DNA of 64,000 nt from contig NZ_CP073089.1 of NCBI RefSeq assembly GCF_018137945.1, positions 1,860,001 through 1,924,000 on the forward strand, in the 5' to 3' direction. Shown piece by piece: positions 26,209 to 33,941 of this stretch. The notes beneath the pieces were generated by a model. That model worked only from the letters and a program-made list of their open reading frames with translations, had not been told where the DNA came from and searched no databases. This DNA is from Brevibacterium sp. W7.2. Lineage in GTDB: Bacteria > Actinomycetota > Actinomycetes > Actinomycetales > Brevibacteriaceae. Every line of letters begins with the position of its first letter. Position 1 is the first letter of the stretch. The translations under genes were made by a program, and so were the position numbers.

Positions 26209-27201
26209 ATGACGTCCGTCACACCGACCGTCGACGACCTCGAGGCGATGCGGGGCAGGCTCACCGCATTCTGCTACCGGATGCTCGGCAGTGCCGCCGA
26301 CACCGACGATGCCGTGCAGGAGACGATCATCCGCGCACACGGTGCTCTCGACCGCTTCGATCCCGCCCGGGGGCAGCTCTCGACGTGGATGCACCGGATC
26401 GCTGCGAACATCTGCATCGACCTCGCCCGCAGCGCCGCGCGCCGGGAACTCGCTGTCGATCTCGGTCCCGCCCGCACCCGCGCCGACTCCGCTGACCTCG
26501 GAGAGCCGCTGCCCGCCGATCGCTTCGTCGAGCCGATGCCCGACGCCGCGGTGATCTGCGCCGACGATCCGGCCGACATCGTCGCCCAACGGCAGTCGGT
26601 GCGGCTCGCCTTCGTCGCCGCCCTCTAGTGTCTGGCGCCGCGCCAGCGCGCGACCCTCCTCCTGCGGGAGGTGCTCGGCTTCGACGCCGCCGAGACCGCC
26701 GACATCCTCGACACGAGCGTGCCCGCCGTCAACAGCGCCCTCCAGCGGGCCCGAGCGCGCCTGTCCGCGGCGGCGCCCGAACCCCTCGCCCAGCAGTCCC
26801 TCGCCGATCCCGACCAGCAGCGACTGCTCGACGACTACGTCGCCGCCTTCGAGGCCCACGACGTCGGCGGGCTCAAACGTGTGCTCCGGGAGGACCTGCG
26901 GATGTCGATGCCGCCGTTCGCGTGGCGGCTTGAGAGTCGTGAGGAGTTCCTGGCTGTCTTCGCCGCCGCCGATGCCTGCGTCGGCGATCGTCTCCTGCGG
27001 GTGCCGATCAACGGCACGGCCGGGTTCGGGCAGTACCGCCGTGAGGGTGATGTGCTCCACCCGTTCGCGCTCGTCGTCCCCGAGATCCGTGACGGGGCGA
27101 TCGCCGAGATCGTCACGTTCCTCGGAACCGGTGACCGGTTTGCGGAGTTCGGGCTGCCGCTGCGCCTCGAGCCGGGCTCGGTGCCGCCGGGACGCCGGTG
27201 A
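26209..27201 (+). pseudogene. ECF sigma factor (SigG/SigX5-like with SnoaL-type C-terminus) interrupted by an in-frame amber codon
   Basis: 331-codon frame interrupted at codon 140 (TAG, 26626-26628). Region 2 is intact before the stop: RLTAFCYRMLGSAADTDDAVQETIIRAHGALDRFDPARGQLSTWMHRIAANICIDLARS. After it, in the same frame, is region 4: CLAPRQRATLLLREVLGFDAAETADILDTSVPAVNSALQRARARL, then a SnoaL-like domain of about 120 aa that ends normally. Relatives usually have AALQHLPPRQRA here, so CAG-to-TAG is the simplest explanation. Either it is a recent nonsense mutation or sequencing error, or two polypeptides are made; GTG 26671 could restart region 4 weakly. No anti-sigma gene is adjacent. Confidence 0.8.
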
Positions 27202-27277
27202 CCAGGACAGATGGATTCAGCGGAAGAAACCTTTCCCCGGAGCGATGAATCGAGCGCCCCTCATCCGTATCAGGAGT

Positions 27278-27880
27278 ATGACTGAGAACATGAATGAGAA
27301 GCTCATCCGCAGTGAGACCACTGCCGAACGCACCCGGCTGACCGATCTCCTCGCCGGCCTCACCGAGGAGCAGTGGGCGACGCCCTCGCTCTGCGCGGGG
27401 TGGCGGGTGAGAGAGGTCGCCGCTCACCTCTCGATGCCCTTCCGGCTCAGTGTGCCCCAGTTCCTCTTCGGCGTGGTGAGCAACGGCTTCCGGTTCGATC
27501 GGTTCGCCGATCGGAGGGCGAGAGCCGACACGGAGTCGCTCTCGGATGCGCAGCTGCTCGCTGTCCTGCGGAACAACATCGACACCGACTGGCGGCCACC
27601 GGGAGGCGGCGTCGTCGGCGCGCTCAGCCACGATGTCATCCACGGCCTCGACATCACCGAACCACTCGGGCTGCCGGCGGCTCCTCCCGAGCGGATCCGG
27701 ATCGTCCTCGACAACGCGGGGGAGCGGAACCTCTCCCATTTCGGCGTCGACCTCACCGGTTCGCGGCTCATCGCCGACGACGTCGACCTCACCCTCGGGG
27801 ACGGACCGCGCGAGATCCGCATGAGCGCCAAGGAGATGCTGCTGACGGTGACGAAGCGTGCCGGCGGAGCGGTGGTCTAG
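27278..27880 (+). CDS. Maleylpyruvate isomerase-like (TIGR03083/DinB-fold) protein
   Basis: 200 aa. Contains the mycothiol-dependent maleylpyruvate isomerase N-terminal fold: ERTRLTDLLAGLTEEQWATPSLCAGWRVREVAAHLSMPFRL near the N-terminus and GALSHDVIHGLDITEPLGLP near residue 110, which give the histidines expected to bind a metal (AAHL; HDVIHGLD). Many members are mycothiol-linked enzymes, fitting mshC in this window, but the substrate is unknown. ATG 27278 has AGGAG only 1 nt upstream; ATG 27290 (MNEKLIRS) may be the true start with a 13-nt spacing. It lies 76 nt after the broken sigma gene. Confidence 0.8.
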   Translation: MTENMNEKLIRSETTAERTRLTDLLAGLTEEQWATPSLCAGWRVREVAAHLSMPFRLSVPQFLFGVVSNGFRFDRFADRRARADTESLSDAQLLAVLRNNIDTDWRPPGGGVVGALSHDVIHGLDITEPLGLPAAPPERIRIVLDNAGERNLSHFGVDLTGSRLIADDVDLTLGDGPREIRMSAKEMLLTVTKRAGGAVV

Positions 27881-27896
27881 CGGGCGTGCCCCGCGC

Positions 27897-28394
27897 TCAG
27901 CGACCGGCCTGCTCCCGCAGCCAGATGAGGTCGCGGGCATCGACGACGACGGAGCGCAGCGCCGCGATCTCCCGCCACGCCGCAGCGAGGTCGTCGTCGG
28001 TGAGTTCGACGGCGAGCTCACCGGACTGGGACTCGTCCTCAGCGAGGTAGGCCGCACCGGGGGCAGCGGCACCGAGGTTCGGCGACCCGAGCAGGGCGCG
28101 ACGGCCGACGAAGAAGCAGTGCGTGCGCAGGCGGTCGACATGCTGGATCTGGACTCCGGTGTCGACGAGCAGCTGCAGACCGTCGACCGAGAGATACCCG
28201 CCGGCGACGGCCACGGGATCGATCGTCGTCACCACCGCCCACGTCCGCGGGGAGCCTGCGGCCGCCTCGGCGATGCGCTCACCGAAGTTGCGGGCGAGGT
28301 GAGGGCTGACGAGGATGACGTCCTCGTCGGGAGCGGCGAAGGCGCGCTCGAGCCAAGCCGCCGGATCACTGATGACGCGCATCGCTGAGCTCAT
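27897..28394 (-). CDS. Phospholipase D-like domain protein
   Basis: 165 aa. It resembles the short PLD-like nuclease/phosphodiesterase fold: PDEDVILVSPHLARNFGERI near the N-terminus and a degenerate catalytic region QIQHVDRLRTHCFFVGRRALLGSPNLGAAAPGAAY, in which the usual H-x-K is H-C-F and only the later S-x-N is typical. Activity is therefore doubtful. Convergent with the preceding gene at a 16-nt distance. No obvious partner; called from pattern only. Confidence 0.6.
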   Translation of the reverse strand: MSSAMRVISDPAAWLERAFAAPDEDVILVSPHLARNFGERIAEAAAGSPRTWAVVTTIDPVAVAGGYLSVDGLQLLVDTGVQIQHVDRLRTHCFFVGRRALLGSPNLGAAAPGAAYLAEDESQSGELAVELTDDDLAAAWREIAALRSVVVDARDLIWLREQAGR

Positions 28395-28614
28395 GCCACC
28401 AGGGTACGCGCACTCCGCCCGGTTGAGGAGGTCCCTTGTTGACTGGCCTCGGTGGCCCTCCTCAGCGCTCGAGGCATATGTCTTCTGTGTGAACACCTCG
28501 GGAACACCCGTCTGTGCCCCCGTCCTCACGGGCGTGCGGGGGCTGGGTGGTCGCGGGACTGTATAGAGTTGTGGGAGCCGTTGCCGAGAACCGACTGGCG
28601 ATGGCGGAGAGACC

Positions 28615-28637
28615 GGCGCTGTGGCAGCACAGCCGCC
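28615..28637 (+). promoter_or_regulatory. Strong hairpin just upstream of a ribosome binding site
   Basis: GGCGCTGTG (28615-28623) pairs with CACAGC-C-GCC (28628-28637) around a GCAG loop: six perfect pairs plus an outer GGC/GCC after one bulge. It ends 7 nt before the AGGAG of the next gene. The preceding 50 nt after a TATAGAGT -10-like element (28562-28569) have no gene and form a structured GC leader. Possible translational control. Confidence 0.4.
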
Positions 28638-28653
28638 CCGTATGAGGAGATCA

Positions 28654-29439
28654 GTGGACCGCACGACCCTAGCCCAAGCCCTGGAGACCGGACGCATCAC
28701 GGGGGAGGTGGCGACACCGCGGGACAACAACCTCGACCACATGCGGCGCTTCCTCGCCGGAGAGCGCCAGTTCGACTTCGGGGTGAGCCTCACCGCGGAC
28801 TGGGACTTCGACTCCGTCTTCGCGCTCATGGTCGAGCGCGCGGGCCTACGCCCGGAGAAGGACTTCACCCACGGGGTCGACACGATCTCGACCGAGCGCT
28901 GCATCGACGCCCTCGAACGACTCGCGGCCGCCATCGGCGACGTCGCCCGGGCCGGGGGACGGATCCTCTTCGCCACCGGCCACCCCGCAGGCCTCCTGCC
29001 TGTCCATATGGCCATCGCCGAGGCGGCTGAGGAGCGCGGGGCCGTGATCGTGCGGCAGTCGTCCTCGGTCCCGCTGCCCGCACTCGGCGGCGACCTGCGC
29101 GAGATCGACCGGGTCTGGGTCTGGCAGCTCCACGGCGGCACCCCGCACACGCATCTCGCCGAACCGATGCAGACACTGCTCGACGACCTCGCCCGCCGGG
29201 GCGAGCCGCTGCCCGACCTCATCGTCGCCGACCACGGCTGGGCCGGGGCCGCCTCGGCGCGGGGTCTGCGCACCGTCGGCTATGCCGACTGCAACGATCC
29301 GGCGCTCTTCGTCGCCGAAGCCCAGGGCGCCATGGAGACGGTCGTGCCCCTCGATGACGACGTCGACCCCTACCTCTACGGTCCGCTCATCGAGTTCGTC
29401 CTCGACCGGGCCGGCCTCGAACGGGCAGAACTCGACTGA
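28654..29439 (+). CDS. Actinobacterial phosphatase-like protein of unknown substrate
   Basis: 261 aa from GTG 28654, chosen because AGGAGA ends 3 nt before it; GTG 28621 would add 11 residues and lie in the hairpin. The sequence matches a family annotated as phosphatase in streptomycetes: TGEVATPRDNNLDHMRRFLAGERQFDFGVSLTADWDFDSVFALMVERAG, VDTISTERCIDALERLA, ILFATGHPAGLLPVHMAIAEAAEERGA, and DLIVADHGWAGAASARGLRTVGYADCNDPALFVAEAQG. The Asp/His/Asn-rich DHGWAG and CNDPALF segments look like a metal site. The catalytic reaction has not been shown in any member I know. Confidence 0.7.
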   Translation: MDRTTLAQALETGRITGEVATPRDNNLDHMRRFLAGERQFDFGVSLTADWDFDSVFALMVERAGLRPEKDFTHGVDTISTERCIDALERLAAAIGDVARAGGRILFATGHPAGLLPVHMAIAEAAEERGAVIVRQSSSVPLPALGGDLREIDRVWVWQLHGGTPHTHLAEPMQTLLDDLARRGEPLPDLIVADHGWAGAASARGLRTVGYADCNDPALFVAEAQGAMETVVPLDDDVDPYLYGPLIEFVLDRAGLERAELD

Positions 29440-29454
29440 ACTGAACTCGACTGA
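29428..29454 (+). repeat. Stop-codon tail repeat after the phosphatase-like gene
   Basis: GAACTCGACTGA at 29428-29439 (the last codons and the stop) is repeated exactly at 29443-29454. The second TGA is in frame with the first. Confidence 0.85.
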
Positions 29455-29513
29455 GCAGAAGCGGACGGCGCGGGGCCAGACCTGGCGCTGCCGGGTGAGT
29501 CCGGGCGCCGTTC

Positions 29514-30077
29514 TCAGGCGATGGTGGTCGCCAGGCCCTCGATCACCTCGGCGCCCGGCAGGGACGCGAGTGCCGCACCGGAGAGTAAGAGCTTCGACCC
29601 GCGGATGCCGGAGCCGATGATGAGCTCATCGGCCTCGGCGACGCGGGAGTCGATGAGGATCCGGTAGGTGTCCGGCAGGCCGATCGGGCCGATGCCGCCG
29701 TACTCCATCCCGGATTCGCCGACGGCCCGATCCATCGGCAGGAACGAGGCCTTGCGGACGTCGAGGAGCTTCTTCACGCGCTTGTTGACGTCGGCTCGAG
29801 TGTCGGCGAGGACGAGGCAGGCGGCGATCCGCTCCTCGCCCGAGCGGGCACCGGCGACGAGGACGCAGTTCGCCGAGGTCTCCGGGCCCAGCCCGGTCGC
29901 TGAGAGGAGGGCCGCGGTGTCGGCGATCTCGGGATCGATCGCGAAGACCTCGACGTCACCGGTGACCGTCGGCAGTGCCGCGGCCGTCGGGGCGGCCATG
30001 AGCTCGGGTGCCTGAGCGGCGGGGCGCACGTCGAACTGCGCGCTGAGACGGGATCGGGTGGGGAGGGCAGTGTTCAT
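29514..30077 (-). CDS. YbaK/EbsC-type aminoacyl-tRNA deacylase
   Basis: 187 aa trans-editing protein that hydrolyses mischarged tRNAs. Conserved core: ANCVLVAGARSGEERIAACLVLADTRADVNKRVKKLLDVRKASFLPMDRAVGESGMEYGGIGPIGLP, with the catalytic-region lysine in NKRVKK/RKASF and the GGIGPIGLP loop, then LIIGSGIRGSKLLLSG. ATG 30077 is preferred over an upstream GTG. Subgroup specificity (Cys-tRNAPro versus others) cannot be told. Confidence 0.88.
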   Translation of the reverse strand: MNTALPTRSRLSAQFDVRPAAQAPELMAAPTAAALPTVTGDVEVFAIDPEIADTAALLSATGLGPETSANCVLVAGARSGEERIAACLVLADTRADVNKRVKKLLDVRKASFLPMDRAVGESGMEYGGIGPIGLPDTYRILIDSRVAEADELIIGSGIRGSKLLLSGAALASLPGAEVIEGLATTIA

Positions 30078-30203
30078 GACCACAGTCTAGGAGACCGGTG
30101 TCGAATCGCATTGGGAGCGTGCGTCGGTTAGACTGGACTGTCGGTTCGCGTCCGGTTCCTACGGCGCGAAGCGTTTTCAGCAGACGAATTCGGGCACTGG
30201 CGG

Positions 30204-30218
30204 ATGGGTCGAACCCAT
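30204..30218 (+). promoter_or_regulatory. Candidate ribosomal leader hairpin of L31
   Basis: ATGGGT-CGA-ACCCAT forms a perfect 6-bp stem, extended by CTGG/CCAG outside a small internal loop. It lies in the 177-nt non-coding leader of rpmE, 37 nt before the start. A -10-like TTAGACT lies near 30128. Autoregulatory L31 leaders are known as a class in actinobacteria; whether this fits such a model has not been tested. Confidence 0.45.
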
Positions 30219-30254
30219 ACCAGGCGCCTGAGCGGATTCAGCAAAGGTAAGAAT

Positions 30255-30509
30255 ATGAAGAAGGACATCCACCCGGAATACGCGCCGATCGTGTTCAACG
30301 ACCTCGCGTCCGGCACCAAGTTCCTCACGCGCTCGACCGCGAAGAGCGACAAGACGATCGAGTGGGAAGACGGCAACACCTACCCCGTCATCGACGTCGA
30401 GATCTCCAGCGCTTCGCACCCGTTCTACACGGGCAAGCAGCGCATCCTCGACTCCGCGGGCCGCGTCGAGAAGTTCAAGGACCGTTACAAGGGCTTCGGC
30501 AAGCGCTGA
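30255..30509 (+). CDS. rpmE2: Ribosomal protein L31, type B (zinc-independent)
   Basis: 84 aa protein of the large ribosomal subunit: [37 protein letters not shown]...[43 protein letters not shown]. The CxxC zinc site of the ancestral form is absent, so this is the C-minus paralogue that often replaces the zinc form under zinc limitation through Zur. I see no obvious Zur palindrome; instead a structured leader precedes it. GGTAAG before the ATG is a weak ribosome site. Followed by two strong terminator-like hairpins. Confidence 0.95.
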   Translation: MKKDIHPEYAPIVFNDLASGTKFLTRSTAKSDKTIEWEDGNTYPVIDVEISSASHPFYTGKQRILDSAGRVEKFKDRYKGFGKR

Positions 30510-30538
30510 TCCCCCTCGCGGTTCCCACCGCGAACAAG

Positions 30539-30570
30539 CTGCCCCGCACACCATCAGGTGTGCGGGGCAG
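30539..30570 (+). terminator. Intrinsic terminator of L31
   Basis: A perfect 14-bp stem (30539-30552 with 30557-30570) and ATCA loop, followed by TTTCGC. It starts 30 nt after the L31 stop. Confidence 0.85.
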
Positions 30571-30578
30571 TTTCGCAT

Positions 30579-30608
30579 CCCGGGGCGTCCCCGCAGGGAC
30601 GCCCCGGG
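30579..30608 (-). terminator. Second hairpin, likely terminating thiD from the other strand
   Basis: A perfect 13-bp stem (30579-30591 with 30596-30608) with a CGCA loop lies 12 nt after the end of thiD as read on the minus strand. Together with the L31 terminator it gives back-to-back termination. Confidence 0.7.
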
Positions 30609-30619
30609 CGCGGTGAGGG

Positions 30620-31444
30620 TCAGGAGACGGTGACGGCGACCTCGGCCGACGGCGTCGTGCGGGCGGCCGGGTGGAGGAGCGAGGACACGCCGGTCGCGTT
30701 GTCCAGGCTCGCCGCGATCCCGTGGGCGACGGTCTCCTTGGCCTTGACGACGGCATCGGGGATCGACAGGCCCGTGGCGATCCCGGCGGCGATCGACGAG
30801 GCGAACGAACAGCCGGCGCCGTTGACGAGCTTGTCGTTGACCTTGCGCGAGCGCAGGGTCGTCACGGTCTGCCCGTCGAAGAGGATGTCGATGGCGTCCT
30901 CACCGGCCAGGCGCGCTCCGCCCTTGACGACGACGTTCTGAGCTCCCTGCCCGTGGATGATCTGCGCGGCCTCGATCATGCCCTCGACGGAGTCGATGGG
31001 GTCGATGCCGGCGAGCACGGCCGCCTCCTCGAGGTTCGGGGTGATGACGGTGGCCAGGGGCACGAGGTTCTCGACGAAGAGATCCCGGAGGTCGACCATC
31101 GACCCGGAGCCCTTGCACACGAGGACGGGGTCGAAGACGTACGGCAGCTGATTGTCCTTGAGGTCCTCGGCGAGGACGAGGGCGGAGTCGACGGAGCCGA
31201 GCATGCCCGACTTGATCGCGTCGAAGCGGTGGATCGCGAGTGCCGAGGCGAGCTGGCGATTGACGACCTCAGGCTCGATGAAGTCGATCGCGTGGTTGAA
31301 CGAGTCCTCCGGGTCGAAGGTGACGATGCAGGTGACGACGGCAGTGCCGAAGGCACCGTACTCCTCGAACATCTTCAGGTCGGCTTCGAGTCCGGCCCCG
31401 CCGGAGACGTCGGAGCCGGCGATGGTGAGCAACTTGGCGGTCAT
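30620..31444 (-). CDS. thiD: Hydroxymethylpyrimidine (phosphate) / pyridoxine kinase
   Basis: 274 aa ribokinase-fold kinase of the ThiD/PdxK group. Motifs: LLTIAGSDVSGGAGLEADLKMFEEYGAFGTAVVTCIVTF at the N-terminus, YVFDPVLVCKGSG near residue 105, VITPNLEEAAVLAGI, and the anion-hole region VNDKLVNGAGCSFASSIAAGIATG, where the usual GTGD/AGCS catalytic aspartate is replaced by GAGCS with cysteine, as in the PdxK/ThiD-like Gram-positive enzymes. So it may phosphorylate pyridoxine-type vitamins as well as HMP. No thiamin gene is adjacent. ATG 31444 follows GAAAGGACC. Confidence 0.85.
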   Translation of the reverse strand: MTAKLLTIAGSDVSGGAGLEADLKMFEEYGAFGTAVVTCIVTFDPEDSFNHAIDFIEPEVVNRQLASALAIHRFDAIKSGMLGSVDSALVLAEDLKDNQLPYVFDPVLVCKGSGSMVDLRDLFVENLVPLATVITPNLEEAAVLAGIDPIDSVEGMIEAAQIIHGQGAQNVVVKGGARLAGEDAIDILFDGQTVTTLRSRKVNDKLVNGAGCSFASSIAAGIATGLSIPDAVVKAKETVAHGIAASLDNATGVSSLLHPAARTTPSAEVAVTVS

Positions 31445-31479
31445 GGTGGTCCTTTCGGGAAAAACTGTCGACGAGAAGT

Positions 31480-31944
31480 CTACGCGCCCGCGTATCCGCG
31501 CTGACGCCATGCCTCGTAGACGGCGATCGAGGCGGAGTTCGCGAGGTTGAGGGAGCGCCGGCCCGGCAGCATCGGGATCCGCACCCGCAGGTTGACGTGG
31601 TCATCGTCGACGACGGCATCGGGCAGCCCCGTCGACTCCTGACCGAAGAGGAGGACGTCGCCGTCCTCGTAGGCGACCTCGGCGAAGGAGTCGGACGTGT
31701 GCGTCGTGAACGCGATGACCCGCCGGTCGCCGAGGACCTCCCACAGGTGGTCGAGATCGGGATGGACCGTGACATGGGCGAGATCGTGGTAGTCGAGGCC
31801 CGCCCGCCGCAGCTTCGCGTCCGTGAGATCGAAGCCGAGCGGTTCGACGAGGTGGAGGTGAGCCCCGGTGACGGCGGCCAGGCGGATTGCGTTGCCGGTG
31901 TTGCCGGGGATCTCGGGGGTGTGGAAGACGATGTCGATGCTCAT
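31480..31944 (-). CDS. trmL: tRNA (cytidine/uridine-34 2'-O)-methyltransferase
   Basis: 154 aa minimal SPOUT enzyme that methylates the wobble ribose of certain tRNALeu species. Motifs: IVFHTPEIPGNTGNAIRLAAVTGAHLHLVEPLGFDL at the N-terminus, DVLLFGQESTGLPDAVVD, and RIPMLPGRRSLNLANSASIAVYEAWRQ forming the SAM knot. Length and motifs match TrmL exactly. On the minus strand between a class I methyltransferase and thiD, each separated by about 25-35 nt. Confidence 0.94.
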   Translation of the reverse strand: MSIDIVFHTPEIPGNTGNAIRLAAVTGAHLHLVEPLGFDLTDAKLRRAGLDYHDLAHVTVHPDLDHLWEVLGDRRVIAFTTHTSDSFAEVAYEDGDVLLFGQESTGLPDAVVDDDHVNLRVRIPMLPGRRSLNLANSASIAVYEAWRQRGYAGA

Positions 31945-31968
31945 ATGACAGCCATCATCTCACCCCGG

Positions 31969-32655
31969 TCAGTAATGATCCTCGCCGAGGCGGTCAGCGG
32001 AGTCCCGGCGCACGAGGAGATATCCCTGCCTGGTCGACTCGGGGAAGCGGCCGGCGGCGTCAGGTTCGCGTTCGAGCTGGGTGACAGGGGAGAAGCCGTG
32101 GGGCCGGAGGCGCTCGAGGACGTCGTCGAGGCTGCGGCGGTGGAAGTCGAGGTCGACGTCGAACCCGGCGAGGTCGGAGAAGTGGTCGACGGAGTCGCCG
32201 AGCTGGAAGGCGAGCTGGAAGTACCCGCCGGCACGGAGCACCCGCGCCGCCTCGGCGAAGACCTGATCGAGGTCGTCATCGGGGATGTGGATGATCGAGT
32301 ACCACGCGACGAGGCCGGAGAAGCTGCTGGCCGGATACGGCAGGCACGTCATCGATCCGGTCGTGAACTCGAGATCGGAGTAGAGGCTGCGGGCGGCGGC
32401 GATCATCTCCGGGGAGAGGTCGAGTCCGGTCGCGTCGAGGCCGAGCCCGGTGAGGAACGCCGTGATCCGGCCCGGTCCGCTGCCGAGGTCGAGGGTCTCG
32501 GGGTGCCCGGTGGCAAGGACGAGTTCGGCGAAGGCGCCGAGAACGGCGCGATCGTGGGGCTTGGCGGTGAGCTCGGCGGAGACCCAGTCCGTGTAGGTCT
32601 TGGCGATCGCGTCATAGGACGTGCGGGTCGCGGTCACGTAGTCGGAGGCGTTCAT
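31969..32655 (-). CDS. Class I SAM-dependent methyltransferase
   Basis: 228 aa. SAM-binding motif I ETLDLGSGPGRITAFLTGLG near residue 54, motif II GLDLSPEMIAAARSLY, a Methyltransf_11-type core with VAWYSIIHIPDDDLDQVFAEAARVLRAGGYFQLAFQLG, and a C-terminal FHRRSLDDVLERLRPHGF. The substrate is unknown; family resemblance is to small-molecule methyltransferases. It heads a short minus-strand run with trmL and thiD. The 200 bp upstream hold the divergent promoter region of the CDF gene, including a TAGGAT -10-like element at 32809-32814 for the plus strand. Confidence 0.85.
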   Translation of the reverse strand: MNASDYVTATRTSYDAIAKTYTDWVSAELTAKPHDRAVLGAFAELVLATGHPETLDLGSGPGRITAFLTGLGLDATGLDLSPEMIAAARSLYSDLEFTTGSMTCLPYPASSFSGLVAWYSIIHIPDDDLDQVFAEAARVLRAGGYFQLAFQLGDSVDHFSDLAGFDVDLDFHRRSLDDVLERLRPHGFSPVTQLEREPDAAGRFPESTRQGYLLVRRDSADRLGEDHY

Positions 32656-32855
32656 GCCCTGAGCCTAGACCGTGCCGGGCGCAAACGAAACGTCCCCGTG
32701 GGGACAGTGCGCCCTGACGGACCCGTCCTCCGCGGTGACGCAGCGGGCGGGTGCGGGCCGGAGGGGCGGGGCGGTCCGGTGCGGACGGACGACCGCCTCG
32801 GCGCTCGTTAGGATGGAGATCGGACATCCGCCGAGGTGAAGGGACCCACCGTCAC

Positions 32856-33785
32856 ATGCGCACCGAACAGCAGGCACTCAAGGTCTCCCTGGTCGCGATC
32901 CTCCTCGTGTCCGTGCTCGGGATCGGCTTCGGGCTCGTCTCCGGGTCGTTCGCGATCCTCTTCGACGGCGTCTTCTCCCTCATGGACGCGGTGATGTCGA
33001 TCGTCTCGCTCACCGTGGCCGGTCTCATCTCTCGGTCGGTGACGAACCGACTGTCGCTGCGCACGCAGAACGCGTTCACGATGGGATTCTGGCACTTCGA
33101 GCCGATCGTCCTCCTCATCAATTCGGTGCTCATGATGGGCGTGGCCGCCTACGCCCTGTTCCAAGCGGTCTCGGCGCTGCTCAGCGGCGGGCGCCCGGTC
33201 GACTTCGGCCCCGCCGTCGTCTATGCCGCGGTCGTCGTCCTCATCACCGCCGTCATGGGCACCCTCGAACACCGGGCGAACCGGCGGATCGGCTCCGAGT
33301 TCGTCGCGATGGACGTCAAGGGCTGGATCATGGCCGGCGGCGTCACCGGCGCCCTGCTCATCGCGTTCATCATCGGCATGCTCATCGACGGCACCGACGC
33401 CGCCTGGCTCATGCCCTACGTCGACCCGGCCGTCCTCACCGTCGTCGCCGCCGTCCTCATCCCCGTGCCGCTGTCGACGGCGCGCCGCGCCCTGGCCCAG
33501 GTCTCCCTCGTCACCCCGCCCGCGCTGCGGAAGGACGCCGAGGCGGTCGCCCGAGACATCTGCGCGGCCGAGGGCTTCGACGACTTCCGGGTGTATGCGA
33601 CGGCTCAGGGGCGTGCGCGGACGATCGAGATCGTCTTCTATGTTCCCCGCGGTCTGCCTCCCCGCCCGCTCGAGGACTGGGATCGCATCCGCGATGAGGC
33701 CGAGGCGCGCCTCGGCGGCGACGACCCGCACGCGTGGATCACGGTGTCGTTCACGACGAAGGAAGCCCCGGCACTGCCCGAGTGA
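32856..33785 (+). CDS. Cation diffusion facilitator family transporter
   Basis: 309 aa. Five to six transmembrane helices: LKVSLVAILLVSVLGIGFGLVSGSFAILFDGVFSLMDAVMSIVSLTVAGLI, FWHFEPIVLLINSVLMMGVAAYALF, VVYAAVVVLITAVMG, MAGGVTGALLIAFIIGMLI, VLTVVAAVLIPVPL. Metal-site aspartates in LFDGVFSLMD (helix 2). The FEPIV segment and long C-terminal cytoplasmic domain (about 100 aa) match the CDF group that moves divalent metals by proton exchange. Metal specificity unknown. ATG 32856; the spacing to the AAGGG is long, about 14 nt. Confidence 0.85.
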   Translation: MRTEQQALKVSLVAILLVSVLGIGFGLVSGSFAILFDGVFSLMDAVMSIVSLTVAGLISRSVTNRLSLRTQNAFTMGFWHFEPIVLLINSVLMMGVAAYALFQAVSALLSGGRPVDFGPAVVYAAVVVLITAVMGTLEHRANRRIGSEFVAMDVKGWIMAGGVTGALLIAFIIGMLIDGTDAAWLMPYVDPAVLTVVAAVLIPVPLSTARRALAQVSLVTPPALRKDAEAVARDICAAEGFDDFRVYATAQGRARTIEIVFYVPRGLPPRPLEDWDRIRDEAEARLGGDDPHAWITVSFTTKEAPALPE

Positions 33786-33827
33786 GGCGGGGGGCGGGCA
33801 GTCGCCCGGATCCTGGTGCTCAGTGCT

Positions 33828-33845
33828 CGGGTCCGTATGGACCCG
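33828..33845 (+). terminator. Hairpin between the CDF gene and the mutasome operon
   Basis: CGGGTCC and GGACCCG form a perfect 7-bp stem with a GTAT loop, 43 nt after the CDF stop. It may terminate that gene and insulate the SOS promoter beyond. Confidence 0.4.
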
Positions 33846-33914
33846 TATATTCCGTATCTGCCGAAGATGCGACACGCCCGAGCGAACGCAGCTGCCGCCT
33901 GAATGTTGCCTATT

Positions 33915-33930
33915 TCGAACACTAGTTCGA
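33915..33930. promoter_or_regulatory. LexA (SOS) box of the imuA'-imuB-dnaE2 operon
   Basis: TCGAAC-ACTA-GTTCGA is a perfect palindrome matching the established Gram-positive/actinobacterial LexA site TCGAAC-N4-GTTCGA. It overlaps a GATAAT -10-like hexamer (33929-33934), and the imuA' ATG follows 7 nt later. Bound LexA would therefore block polymerase directly. Confidence 0.9.
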
Positions 33931-33941
33931 TAATAGATGTC

